Shown in pieces: positions 52,518-60,561 of a stretch of DNA of 64,000 nt. The position numbers and the translations under genes were made by a program. The DNA is from SLRI01 sp964576715 (GTDB lineage Bacteria; Pseudomonadota; Alphaproteobacteria; Geminicoccales; Geminicoccaceae): the NCBI GenBank assembly GCA_964576715.1, contig CAZNWE010000008.1, forward strand, positions 1 to 64,000. The letters are read 5' to 3'. The notes beneath the pieces are model-generated. The model was not told the DNA's origin, ran no database searches, and saw only the letters and a list, made by a program, of their open reading frames with translations. Each line of letters begins with the position of its first letter. The stretch's first letter is position 1.

Positions 52518-54185
52518 TCAGACGCTGGCTTTGATCGGCACCGGGCGGAGCAGGAAGGCCGGCACATGATCGCCAAGACCAACCACGGGTTCGCGCTCGC
52601 CCTGCTCGCGGCCTCGTGGACCCTGCCCGTCGGTGCCGCGAACACGAGCGCGCTCGGTCGCTGCGCGGCGAGGCCCCTCCCTGGACGCGGCGGCGGCTTC
52701 GCCAGCAGCGTCGGTATGTTCAGCGCTCTCGCGGGCGAAAGTTGCCGCCTCTTCGACCGGCGCCACTGCTTTGGTGCGCACCTTGCGCCGGCGGCGCTTC
52801 GGCTGATCTTCTGCTTCGTTTGTGGTTTCGACCGATGTCGCCTGCGTGACCGCTGCCGGTTCACTGGTCATCAGATCGGCTGCCGTTGCTTCTTGCCGGT
52901 CCGGCTTGGCGCGGCGGCGACGCCTCGCTGGTCCGCTGGCACGCTCGGCCGCACTGTCGTCGTCAGCAGCGCCGACCGCATCGGGCGGCGTCGCGGCAGC
53001 GGGACCGGCGTGAGACGTCCGGGTTGGCCGGATCAGCTCGCCGGAGATACCCTCTATCGGCTGCCGATTCAGCTTTTGGCCCAGCAGTTTCTCGATTGCC
53101 GCGAGATACTTGGCGTCATCACTGTCGGCCATGGTATAGGCACGGCCCTCCTTGCCGGCGCGGCCGGTGCGACCGATCCGGTGAACGTAGTCATCGGGGT
53201 GGTAGGGCACGTCGAGATTGATCACCGCGGGCAAATCGATAATGTCCAGCCCCCGCGCGGCAACGTCGGTGGCGACCAGAAAATCGACCTTGCCCGCCTT
53301 GAATGCGTCGAGCGTCGCCTGGCGCTGACTCTGGTCGAGGTCGCCATGAATATCCTGGGCGTTCCGGCCCTGGCGCTGCAGGAACTTGTTGACCATCGAA
53401 ACGTCGCGCTTGCGATTGCAGAAGATGATCGCGCTTGGGATCCGCTCGATGTCGATTAGGCGGTCGACGGCGACCCGGCGTTCGATCGCGCTGATCGGCA
53501 CGACCACGTCAACCACCTTCTCGGCGCGCGTCGATGGCCGCGCGACCTCGATCTCTACCGGATCCTTCAGGAACTTTTCGGCGAGCCGGCGCACCTCCTT
53601 CGGCATGGTGGCAGAGAACAGCAGGGTTTGACCGCGCCGCGTCATCAGCTGGAAAATTCGCTCGACATCTGGGATGAAACCCATGTCGAGCATCCGGTCG
53701 GCCTCGTCGATGACGAACAGCTCGACACTGGTCATCAAAATTTTGCCGCGGTCGAACCAGTCGAGCAATCGCCCGGGCGTGGCGATCAGGACATCGACGC
53801 CCTTTTCGAGCAGTTTCTCCTGATCCCCCATACCGACCCCACCGATGAGCAAGGCCATGGTGAGGTTCAGATGCTTGCCGTAAGTCTCGAAGCTGTCGGC
53901 GATCTGCGTCGCCAGTTCGCGCGTCGGGCTAAGAATGAGCGAGCGCGGCATCCGCGCCCGCGCCCGGCCGGCGGCGAGCCGGTGCAACATCGGCAGAGTG
54001 AAGCCGGCCGTCTTTCCGGTGCCCGTTTGGGCGATGCCCACGACGTCGCGCCCCTGGAGGACAACGGGAATGGCGCGGGCCTGAATCGGAGTCGGATGCA
54101 CATAGCCGGAGTCGGCGATGGCACGCTGGATTTCCTCGCGCAAGCCCAGGTCAGCGAAGGTGATGGTCGCTATTTCGTCGGTCAA
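52518..54185 (-). CDS. DEAD-box RNA helicase
   Basis: This is a helicase of about 555 residues. The Q motif and motif I (A52-QTGTGKT) are followed by PTRELA, then DEAD in VIDEADRML near residue 158, SAT, and the C-terminal domain with RGLDI and HRIGRTGRAGKEG. The last 170 residues are a basic, low-complexity tail (RRRRRAKPDRQ, PKRRRRKVRTK) as in RhlE-type proteins. The frame is open upstream, but a promoter-like TTGACA lies across the only ATG. TTG 54185 with AGGA upstream was chosen; it starts just before the LTDEIATITFADLGL block. Confidence 0.85.
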   Translation of the reverse strand: MTDEIATITFADLGLREEIQRAIADSGYVHPTPIQARAIPVVLQGRDVVGIAQTGTGKTAGFTLPMLHRLAAGRARARMPRSLILSPTRELATQIADSFETYGKHLNLTMALLIGGVGMGDQEKLLEKGVDVLIATPGRLLDWFDRGKILMTSVELFVIDEADRMLDMGFIPDVERIFQLMTRRGQTLLFSATMPKEVRRLAEKFLKDPVEIEVARPSTRAEKVVDVVVPISAIERRVAVDRLIDIERIPSAIIFCNRKRDVSMVNKFLQRQGRNAQDIHGDLDQSQRQATLDAFKAGKVDFLVATDVAARGLDIIDLPAVINLDVPYHPDDYVHRIGRTGRAGKEGRAYTMADSDDAKYLAAIEKLLGQKLNRQPIEGISGELIRPTRTSHAGPAAATPPDAVGAADDDSAAERASGPARRRRRAKPDRQEATAADLMTSEPAAVTQATSVETTNEAEDQPKRRRRKVRTKAVAPVEEAATFARESAEHTDAAGEAAAASREGPRRAATERARVRGTDGQGPRGREQGEREPVVGLGDHVPAFLLRPVPIKASV

Positions 54186-54222
54186 ACAAAGATCCTGTCG
54201 GTCATGGTCGATAACTCGGCTG

Positions 54223-54250
54223 GATGTATGGATAAACACTGTCATGTCAA
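54223..54250 (-). promoter_or_regulatory. Possible helicase promoter
   Basis: On the minus strand TTGACA (54250-54245) is followed after 16 bases by TACATC (54228-54223). The -35 is perfect, the -10 is weak. It would start transcription about 30 bases before the TTG start. Confidence 0.35.
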
Positions 54251-54418
54251 TGACGGGAGGAACTCGGGCGGCGGGTTGCCGGCCGAAAAACGACAAACGG
54301 TCCAAACGGTGGCAGCAATTAGACGGTTCGGCTATTGCCTTGTCATCGAAAGCCGAGCGGCGCCGCGACGCCGCCGGGCGGCAGTCGCCGGCGTGGTGCA
54401 GATGGAGCGAGGTTCTGG

Positions 54419-54979
54419 ATGTTGACCGCTCGTGGCTCACTCTTGCTGGTTGTCGATGTCCAGGTGGGGCTCGCCCGGGCGGTGGCCGCCGGTCCATTGC
54501 GCATCCAGCGAACCAAGCTGCTGCTCGAGGCAGCCGACCGGCTGGCGGTTCCGGTGATCGTCTCCGAGCAATATCCCGAGGGCCTGGGACATACCGATAC
54601 GCGGCTCGCTCAATGGCTCGATCGGAGCCAAGTGCTGAGCAAGCGGGCATTCTCTTGCTGGCGCGAGCCGGTGTTGCGCGAGGCGATCGAGGCAGCCGGG
54701 CGACGCCAGGTCGTTATCGCCGGCATGGAGGCCCACGTTTGTGTGCTGCAGACCGCCAGCGATCTCCATGCCGCGGGCTTTGCAACCTGCATCGTCGCCG
54801 ATGCCGCCGGCTCGCGGCGCGAAGAGGATCGCACCCTGGCGTTCGATCGCCTGCGCCAGCACGGCATCGGGATCGTGACGAGTGAAATGGTCCTCTTCGA
54901 ATGGCTCGAACGCGCCGAGGGTGACGCATTCAAGGCGCTGATACCGCAGATCAAAGCTGCAGGCGAAGCGCCCGATTAA
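54419..54979 (+). CDS. Isochorismatase-like cysteine hydrolase
   Basis: The 186-residue hydrolase has the family layout: first aspartate in LLLVVDVQVG near residue 12, lysine in LSKRAFSCW, and the cis-peptide and nucleophile C108 in GMEAHVCVLQTA. The branch resembles YcaC-type hydrolases of unknown substrate. It is divergent from the helicase and convergent with sseA, 4 bp apart. Confidence 0.88.
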   Translation: MLTARGSLLLVVDVQVGLARAVAAGPLRIQRTKLLLEAADRLAVPVIVSEQYPEGLGHTDTRLAQWLDRSQVLSKRAFSCWREPVLREAIEAAGRRQVVIAGMEAHVCVLQTASDLHAAGFATCIVADAAGSRREEDRTLAFDRLRQHGIGIVTSEMVLFEWLERAEGDAFKALIPQIKAAGEAPD

Positions 54980-54983
54980 CCCG

Positions 54984-55820
54984 CTACCGCGCGACCGGCG
55001 TGTCCGGCTTGCTGCCCCACTCGGTCCACGAGCCGTCATAGACTGCCACGTCCAGTCGTCCGAGCCGGGCAAGCGCGAGGCTGGCGATCGCCGCCGAGAC
55101 GCCCGAGCCACAGCTGGTGGTGATCGGTTTCTCCAGATCGACGCCGGCGGCGGCGAAAAGCGCGGTTAACGCCAGTGCATCCTTCAACGTACCGTCGGCC
55201 GCAAGCAGATCACTCGCGGGCAGATTGACCGAGCCCGGGATGTGGCCGGATTTGAGCCCGGGCCTCGGCTCGGCGACGCTGCCGGAGAAGCGACCCGCCG
55301 AGCGGGTGTCGACAACCTGTTCGCGGCGGCTGGTCAGGTTGGCGCGCATCTGCTCGAGATCGCGCAGCAGGAAGCTGTTGGCGCGCGGCGTAAAGTGCCG
55401 CTCGGTCGGGCGCGGTCCGACGTCATCGGTCGGCCGCCGCTCCGCCAGCCACTTCGCGAGACCACCGTCGAGCACGGCGATATCCTCGTGACCCATTGCA
55501 CGGAACATCCACCAGACCCGGGCCGAGGCGGAGAAGGCGTTGTTGTCGTAGGCGATGATCCGCAAGCCGTCGCCAAGTCCGAGCTTTCTGACCCGAGCGG
55601 AGAACTTGATGGTGGACGGCAGCATGTGCGGCAGTGGGCTGGCGCTGTCGGCGACGTCGTCGATGTCGAAGAACACCGCGCGCGGGATGTGCCGCGCCTC
55701 GTACTCGCCTCTGGCGTCACGGCCGTCGTCCGGCATGAACCAGCTGCAATCGACGATGCGGATATCCGGTGCATCGAGGTGCTGGCCGAGCCATTCGGTC
55801 GAGACGAGCGGATCCAACAT
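54984..55820 (-). CDS. sseA: 3-mercaptopyruvate sulfurtransferase
   Basis: This 278-residue protein has two rhodanese domains. The active-site cysteine is C237 in TSCGSGVSA; this CGSGVSA loop favours 3-mercaptopyruvate over thiosulfate. The first domain keeps YDNNAFSASARVWWMFRAMG without a catalytic cysteine, as normal. It lies 34 bp downstream of the cysK-like gene, giving a sulfur pair. Confidence 0.9.
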   Translation of the reverse strand: MLDPLVSTEWLGQHLDAPDIRIVDCSWFMPDDGRDARGEYEARHIPRAVFFDIDDVADSASPLPHMLPSTIKFSARVRKLGLGDGLRIIAYDNNAFSASARVWWMFRAMGHEDIAVLDGGLAKWLAERRPTDDVGPRPTERHFTPRANSFLLRDLEQMRANLTSRREQVVDTRSAGRFSGSVAEPRPGLKSGHIPGSVNLPASDLLAADGTLKDALALTALFAAAGVDLEKPITTSCGSGVSAAIASLALARLGRLDVAVYDGSWTEWGSKPDTPVAR

Positions 55821-55854
55821 GCGGGTCTCCCAACTGCTCCAGTGTCAGGCTTTC

Positions 55855-56856
55855 TTAGCCCATCCAGGGCGGGACGGGCAGCTGCTTCTCGCGCAGAAAG
55901 GCCGGATTGAAGAGGCGGGACTGATAGCGACTGCCGGGGTCGCACAGAATGGTGACGATGGTGTGTCCGGGCCCGAGTTCCTTGGCCAGTCTGACGGCCG
56001 CGGCCACGTTGATGCCCGACGAGCCGCCGAGCACCAGCCCCTCGCGCTGGATCAGGTCGTAGACCACCAGTAGCGCTTCGGCATCGGGGATCTGATAGGC
56101 ATCGTCGATGGGGGCACCCTGGAGGTTGGCGGTGATCCGCCCCTGGCCGATCCCTTCGGTGATCGAGCTGCCCTCGGCCTTGAGCTCCCCATGCTTATAG
56201 TAGTGGTAGAGGGCGGCCCCCATCGGATCGGCGAGTTGGATGCGCACCTCGGCTTTCTGCTCCTTCAGGTACTTGCCGACACCGCCGATCGTGCCGCCGG
56301 TCCCCGCGGCGCAGGTGAAGGCGTCTATGGTGCCGGCGGTCTGCCGCCAGATTTCCGGGCCGAGTTGGTGGTAGTGGCCGTCGCGATTCGCCACGTTGTC
56401 GAACTGGTTGGCCCAGATGGCACCCTTCGGCTCCTTTTCCGCCAACTCCGCGGCAAGGCGGCCGGAATACTTCACGTAGTTGTTGGGGTCCCGGTAGGGT
56501 ACGGCCGGGACCTGGACCAGTTCGACCCCCTGGGCCAGGAGCATGTCCTTTTTCTCCTGGCTCTGGGTTTCCGGGATGACGATCACCGTGCGGTAGCCCT
56601 TGGCGTTGCCGACAACGGCGAGGCCAATGCCGGTATTGCCCGCCGTGCCCTCGACGATGACGCCGCCCGGTTGCAGCAGGCCCCTGGCTTCGGCATCCTC
56701 GACGATGGCGAGCGCGGCCCGGTCCTTGATGCTGCCGCCCGGGTTCATGAACTCGCACTTGCCGAGGATCTCGCAGCCCGTCTCGTCCGAGAGATGGTTC
56801 AGCCGGACGAGCGGTGTGTTACCGATGAGGGCAAGCGTGCCGCGCCTGATATCCAT
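55855..56856 (-). CDS. cysK: Cysteine synthase A-type PLP enzyme
   Basis: This 333-residue enzyme has the PLP lysine K44 in NPGGSIKDRAA, the substrate loop GTAGNTG near residue 70 and the phosphate loop GTGGTIGG near 180. The family makes cysteine from O-acetylserine and sulfide. The GTAGNTG form (instead of TSGNTG) and a longer C-terminus suggest a cystathionine-beta-synthase-like branch, so the sulfur donor is not certain. ATG 56856 was chosen at the family start; the frame is open far upstream. sseA follows. Confidence 0.85.
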   Translation of the reverse strand: MDIRRGTLALIGNTPLVRLNHLSDETGCEILGKCEFMNPGGSIKDRAALAIVEDAEARGLLQPGGVIVEGTAGNTGIGLAVVGNAKGYRTVIVIPETQSQEKKDMLLAQGVELVQVPAVPYRDPNNYVKYSGRLAAELAEKEPKGAIWANQFDNVANRDGHYHQLGPEIWRQTAGTIDAFTCAAGTGGTIGGVGKYLKEQKAEVRIQLADPMGAALYHYYKHGELKAEGSSITEGIGQGRITANLQGAPIDDAYQIPDAEALLVVYDLIQREGLVLGGSSGINVAAAVRLAKELGPGHTIVTILCDPGSRYQSRLFNPAFLREKQLPVPPWMG

Positions 56857-56925
56857 TGATCTCTCGATGAAGCGGAGGTTTAACTGACAGCACATGTAGA
56901 GAGCGGTTGTCGCGACGGCAAGGAC

Positions 56926-58404
56926 ATGGCGGCGCGGATCGCGGCCCTGCTCGAGCCACCCGTCGAGCGGATCGAGACGCACGCCGCGATCATCCTCCTG
57001 AGCGGCGAGCGGGCCTTCAAGCTCAAGAAGCCCGTTTCGTTCAGCTTTCTCGATTTCACCACCATCGATGCCAGGCACCGGGCACTCGAAGCCGAGCTTC
57101 GGCTGAACCGGCGAACGGCGCCCGAGCTCTACGAGGCGGTCATCCCGGTGACCGAGCAGGATGGCGGCAAGCTGGTGCTCGACGGGGCCGGCGCGCCGGT
57201 CGAATGGCTGCTCGTCATGCGCCGCTTTCCGGCAGAGTGCAGGCTCGATCAGGTGGCCGAGCGCGGCGCTCTTGATGATGCCCTGGTCGAGGCGCTGGCT
57301 GCCGGCATCGTCGCCTTCCACGCGTCGCTGGAGCCGCTGCCCGAGGCCGGCGGGGCGGCGGCAATGCGCGAGGTGATCGACGGCAATGCCGAGGACCTCC
57401 GCCAGTCGGTGCCGAAGGTCTTCGAGCCTGTGGCGGTCGAGCAACTGCTCGCCGCCACCGCACGGACATTCGAGCAGCAGGCAAGCCGCCTGGAAGAGCG
57501 CCGGCGCGCCGGCTTCGTCCGCCACTGCCACGGTGACCTGCATCTCGCCAACATCGTGCTTCTCGACGGCCGGCCGGTGCTCTTCGACTGCATCGAGTTC
57601 AACGCCGACTTCGCCCGGATCGACCTGCTCTACGATCTGGCTTTTCTCGTCATGGACATGGTCGAGCGCGGCTTTGCCGTGGCCGCCCGAACACTGTTGC
57701 AGGCCTACACCGACCGCACCGAGGACGATTCGGGCTTGGCCCTCTTGCCGCTCTTCCTCTCGATCCGGGCAGCGATCCGCGCCAAGGTCGAGGCGTTCGC
57801 CGGACATGCCGAACCGGCGCGGACCTATCTGCAGCTGGCCGGTCGTGCACTGGCGCCAGCATCGCCTCGGTTGCTCGCGATCGGCGGTCGTTCGGGTACC
57901 GGCAAGTCGAGCGTTGCCGGCCGCATCGCGCCGCAACTCGGCGCCCTCCCAGGGGCGATGGTGTTGCGCTCGGATGTGATCCGCAAGCGGCTCTTCGGCC
58001 GGGAGCCCACCGACCGCCTGCCGACCGAGGCCTATCGCGAGGCGGTCTCTGCCGAGGTGTTCGAGCGCCTGGCGAGGCGCGCCGAGATACTGCTCGCCGC
58101 CGGCCGCACCGTGGTCGCGGACGGAGTCTTCGGTAATCCGGCAAAACGGCAGCGGATCGCCGCGGCGGCGTCGCGGGCGGGTGTGCCGTTTACCGGCATC
58201 TGGCTGGAGGCGCCGGAGGCCGTCCTCGAGACGCGCGTCGGGGCACGGACCGGCGACGCTTCGGACGCTGATGTCGCGGTCGTGCGGGCTCAGGCGGCGA
58301 TGCCGACCGGCGTCATCGACTGGGCCCGGGTGTCGGCGGCGGGCGAGCTCGACCAGGTCGTCGACCGAGTCCGTGATCGCCTCGAGCAACAGGCTACGGG
58401 TTGA
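56926..58404 (+). CDS. Bifunctional APH-like kinase / AAA ATPase protein
   Basis: The 492-residue product joins an aminoglycoside-phosphotransferase-like domain (about 1-310) with a P-loop kinase domain (about 320-492). The first has the Brenner motif HCHGDLHLANI near residue 200 and FDCIEFNADFARID after it. The second has Walker A GRSGTGKSS near residue 325. The natural substrate of this fused family is unknown, and it is not evidence of drug resistance. It is divergent from cysK across 69 bp. Confidence 0.85.
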   Translation: MAARIAALLEPPVERIETHAAIILLSGERAFKLKKPVSFSFLDFTTIDARHRALEAELRLNRRTAPELYEAVIPVTEQDGGKLVLDGAGAPVEWLLVMRRFPAECRLDQVAERGALDDALVEALAAGIVAFHASLEPLPEAGGAAAMREVIDGNAEDLRQSVPKVFEPVAVEQLLAATARTFEQQASRLEERRRAGFVRHCHGDLHLANIVLLDGRPVLFDCIEFNADFARIDLLYDLAFLVMDMVERGFAVAARTLLQAYTDRTEDDSGLALLPLFLSIRAAIRAKVEAFAGHAEPARTYLQLAGRALAPASPRLLAIGGRSGTGKSSVAGRIAPQLGALPGAMVLRSDVIRKRLFGREPTDRLPTEAYREAVSAEVFERLARRAEILLAAGRTVVADGVFGNPAKRQRIAAAASRAGVPFTGIWLEAPEAVLETRVGARTGDASDADVAVVRAQAAMPTGVIDWARVSAAGELDQVVDRVRDRLEQQATG

Positions 58405-58486
58405 CGATCGCTGCTGCGAGCCAACGTATCGCGACGACGGCCGGGCGCCCAAGCGACCGTCGATCTCGAACCAGCAAGGTAAAGTC

Positions 58487-58615
58487 ATGGCCCCGAAGCT
58501 GACGCCAGATGAAGCCCGCCAGGGTGAGAAGACCAGACACATGCGCTATGTGCTCGGCATTTCGCTCGGTGCTGCGGTCACCGTCCTGCTGATCCTGCTG
58601 TTGATTTGGACATGA
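58487..58615 (+). CDS. Small single-span membrane protein
   Basis: This 42-residue product has a charged N-terminus (MAPKLTPDEARQGEKTRHMR) followed by one transmembrane helix (YVLGISLGAAVTVLLILLLI). AAGGT is placed eight bases before ATG 58487. Similar tiny proteins with a TPDEARQG-type start seem widespread in related bacteria. The function is unknown. It lies between the kinase and SRAP genes. Confidence 0.65.
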   Translation: MAPKLTPDEARQGEKTRHMRYVLGISLGAAVTVLLILLLIWT

Positions 58616-58641
58616 TCGGTTGACGCGGAGCACTGACTGCA

Positions 58642-59337
58642 ATGTGCGGGCGCTTCGCTCTTTTTCTTGAGGCTGGCGCCTTTCTCGACGTTTTCGGCTG
58701 CCCGCCGCCCGACGATCTCGGGGCACGCTACAACGTCGTCCCCGACAGCATGATCGTTGCGGTTGTGCAGGGAGTTGAAGGGCGGCAGGCCCTGCGTCTG
58801 CGCTGGGGATTGCTGCCGCCCTGGGCAAGCGGGCCGAACGATCGAGGCCGGCAGATCAACGCCCGCTCGGAGAGCGTTTTCGAGAAGCCGATGTTCAAGT
58901 CGGCAGCGCAGCGTCACCGCTGCCTGATCCCGGCCTCCGGCTTCTACGAGTGGCAGAAGGCCGGCAAGCAGCGCCAGCCGTTCTTCATCCATCGGCCGGA
59001 CGACGATCCTGTCGCCATGGCCGGGATCTGGCGCCACAGCCATTTCGGCGAGACCACGGTCAGCAGTTGCGCCATTCTGACGATGGCCGCGTACCCCTCG
59101 ATCGCCGGTATCCACCACCGCATGCCGATCATGCTCGAGCCTGCGGCCTGGGATGCTTGGCTCGATGCAAGCGTCACTGATATCAAGCTGTTGCAGGCAG
59201 CCCTTCGACCGCTGCCGGAGCCGGCAATTGTTGCCAGCGCGGTAAGTCGTGCCGTCAACAATCCGGCCAACGACCGGCCTGATCTGGTGGCTCCGTCCGG
59301 CGCTCCGCCGCTGCCGGCCCAGGGGTCGTTGTTCTAA
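58642..59337 (+). CDS. SOS response-associated peptidase (SRAP/YedK)
   Basis: The 231-residue protein crosslinks to abasic sites in single-stranded DNA. The essential cysteine is Cys2 (MCGRFAL), and the asparagine in INARSESV, the glutamate in GFYEWQK and the histidine in IHHRMPIML complete the active site. Length is normal. Confidence 0.92.
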   Translation: MCGRFALFLEAGAFLDVFGCPPPDDLGARYNVVPDSMIVAVVQGVEGRQALRLRWGLLPPWASGPNDRGRQINARSESVFEKPMFKSAAQRHRCLIPASGFYEWQKAGKQRQPFFIHRPDDDPVAMAGIWRHSHFGETTVSSCAILTMAAYPSIAGIHHRMPIMLEPAAWDAWLDASVTDIKLLQAALRPLPEPAIVASAVSRAVNNPANDRPDLVAPSGAPPLPAQGSLF

Positions 59338-59351
59338 CCGGCGCGCGCCGG
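59338..59351. terminator. GC palindrome between convergent genes
   Basis: CCGGCGCGCGCCGG is a perfect palindrome lying between the SRAP and methyltransferase stops. It could act as a shared transcription stop, but no T-run follows on either strand. Confidence 0.3.
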
Positions 59352-59355
59352 AGGC

Positions 59356-60057
59356 TCAGACCGGGTCCGCCAACTCCATCGCGGGCAGGTCCAGGCCGCG
59401 TTTGCGCGCCAGCATCAACCCGTCACCGATCGGCAAGAGCACCGGGGTCACCCGGCGATCGCTGTGGATCGTGCGGGTAAGGCCACGCAGCGTCTCGGTC
59501 TGCCGCGACTGGTCGCTTGGATCGGCAACGGCACCATGCCAAAGCATGTTGTCGAGCGCTACGAGCCCGCCCGGCTTCACCAGATCCAGAGCAGCCTCAT
59601 AATAATCCGGGTAGCGCTTCTTCTCGGCGTCGATGTACACGAGGTCGAAGCTTCGGGCGGCGCCCTCGCGAAACAGCGCCTCGATGGTCACCATCGCCGG
59701 TCCGAGCCGCAGCTGAATTCGGTCGGCCAGACCAGCCTTGGCCCAGTAGCGGCGGCCGATGTCGGTCGTGTCCGCATTGATGTCGAGGGTGACGATGCGG
59801 CCGTGCTCGGGCAGGGCTGCGGCCATGGCGAGCGTGCCGTAGCCGGTGAAGCAGCCGATCTCGAGCACCTGCGCCGCACCACTCAGCTGGATGAGCAGAG
59901 CCAGGAGCTGCACCTGCACCGTCGCGCTGCGCATGCCGCCGTCAGGCAGCGCGTCCGTTGCGGCGCGGAGTTCAGCGAGTACCGGGTGCTCACGCCCGCC
60001 AAAGGCAGCGAGATAGGCCTCGAGTGCCGGATCGAGCGCGAGGTTGCGCGGGCTCAT
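59356..60057 (-). CDS. Class I SAM-dependent O-methyltransferase
   Basis: This 233-residue enzyme is of the catechol/caffeoyl-CoA O-methyltransferase type. The SAM loop is LEIGCFTGYGTLAMA near residue 66, then IVTLDIN, the metal-binding DLVYIDAEKKRY near 140 and LVALDNMLWHG near 170. Bacterial members methylate catechols or tRNA hydroxyuridines (TrmR). The substrate is undecided. It follows bcp by 18 bp. Confidence 0.88.
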   Translation of the reverse strand: MSPRNLALDPALEAYLAAFGGREHPVLAELRAATDALPDGGMRSATVQVQLLALLIQLSGAAQVLEIGCFTGYGTLAMAAALPEHGRIVTLDINADTTDIGRRYWAKAGLADRIQLRLGPAMVTIEALFREGAARSFDLVYIDAEKKRYPDYYEAALDLVKPGGLVALDNMLWHGAVADPSDQSRQTETLRGLTRTIHSDRRVTPVLLPIGDGLMLARKRGLDLPAMELADPV

Positions 60058-60075
60058 CGGCGGCCGGCCGCCAAC

Positions 60076-60561
60076 TCAGGCAGCCTGGCCGGCAGCGAGT
60101 GCGGTGGCGGCGGCCAGCACCTCGTCGACATGCCCAGGCACCTTGACCTTGCGCCAGACCCTGGCGATCCGCCCGTCGGCGTCGACCAGGAAGGTCGAGC
60201 GGTCGATTCCCATGTATTTCTTGCCGTACATGCTCTTCTCGACCCAAGCGCCCAGGGCCTCGACCAGCTCACCGGCCTCGTCGGCGGCGAGCACCAGATC
60301 GAGATCGTACTTCTTCTTGAACTTGTCGTGGCTGGCGACGCCATCTTTCGACAGTCCGATGACCTCGACGCCGACCGCGGCGAATTCGGCCTTTTTGGCG
60401 CTGAAGCCTTGCGCCTCCTTGGTGCAGCCCGAGGTGTCGTCTTTCGGATAGAGATAGAGGACGTAGGCTTTGCCACGCAACCCGTCGCTCGACACCGTGC
60501 CGCCGCCGTCGGTCGGCAGGGTGAAGGCCGGCATCACGTCGCCTGGCTCGAGCTCGCTCAT
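60076..60561 (-). CDS. bcp: Thioredoxin-dependent peroxiredoxin Bcp
   Basis: The 161-residue peroxiredoxin has the peroxidatic cysteine in YPKDDTSGCTKEAQGF near residue 46. The resolving-cysteine position of classical Bcp (five residues on) is alanine, placing it in the one-cysteine type. It would reduce hydroperoxides. Its ATG overlaps the glnE stop (60558-60561), a coupling common in alphaproteobacteria. Confidence 0.92.
   Translation of the reverse strand: MSELEPGDVMPAFTLPTDGGGTVSSDGLRGKAYVLYLYPKDDTSGCTKEAQGFSAKKAEFAAVGVEVIGLSKDGVASHDKFKKKYDLDLVLAADEAGELVEALGAWVEKSMYGKKYMGIDRSTFLVDADGRIARVWRKVKVPGHVDEVLAAATALAAGQAA

Noticed and set aside
56857..58542. Large N-terminal extension of the cysK-like protein
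   Set aside because: The extra frame is antisense to the APH/AAA gene, and the enzyme's normal N-terminus begins at ATG 56856.
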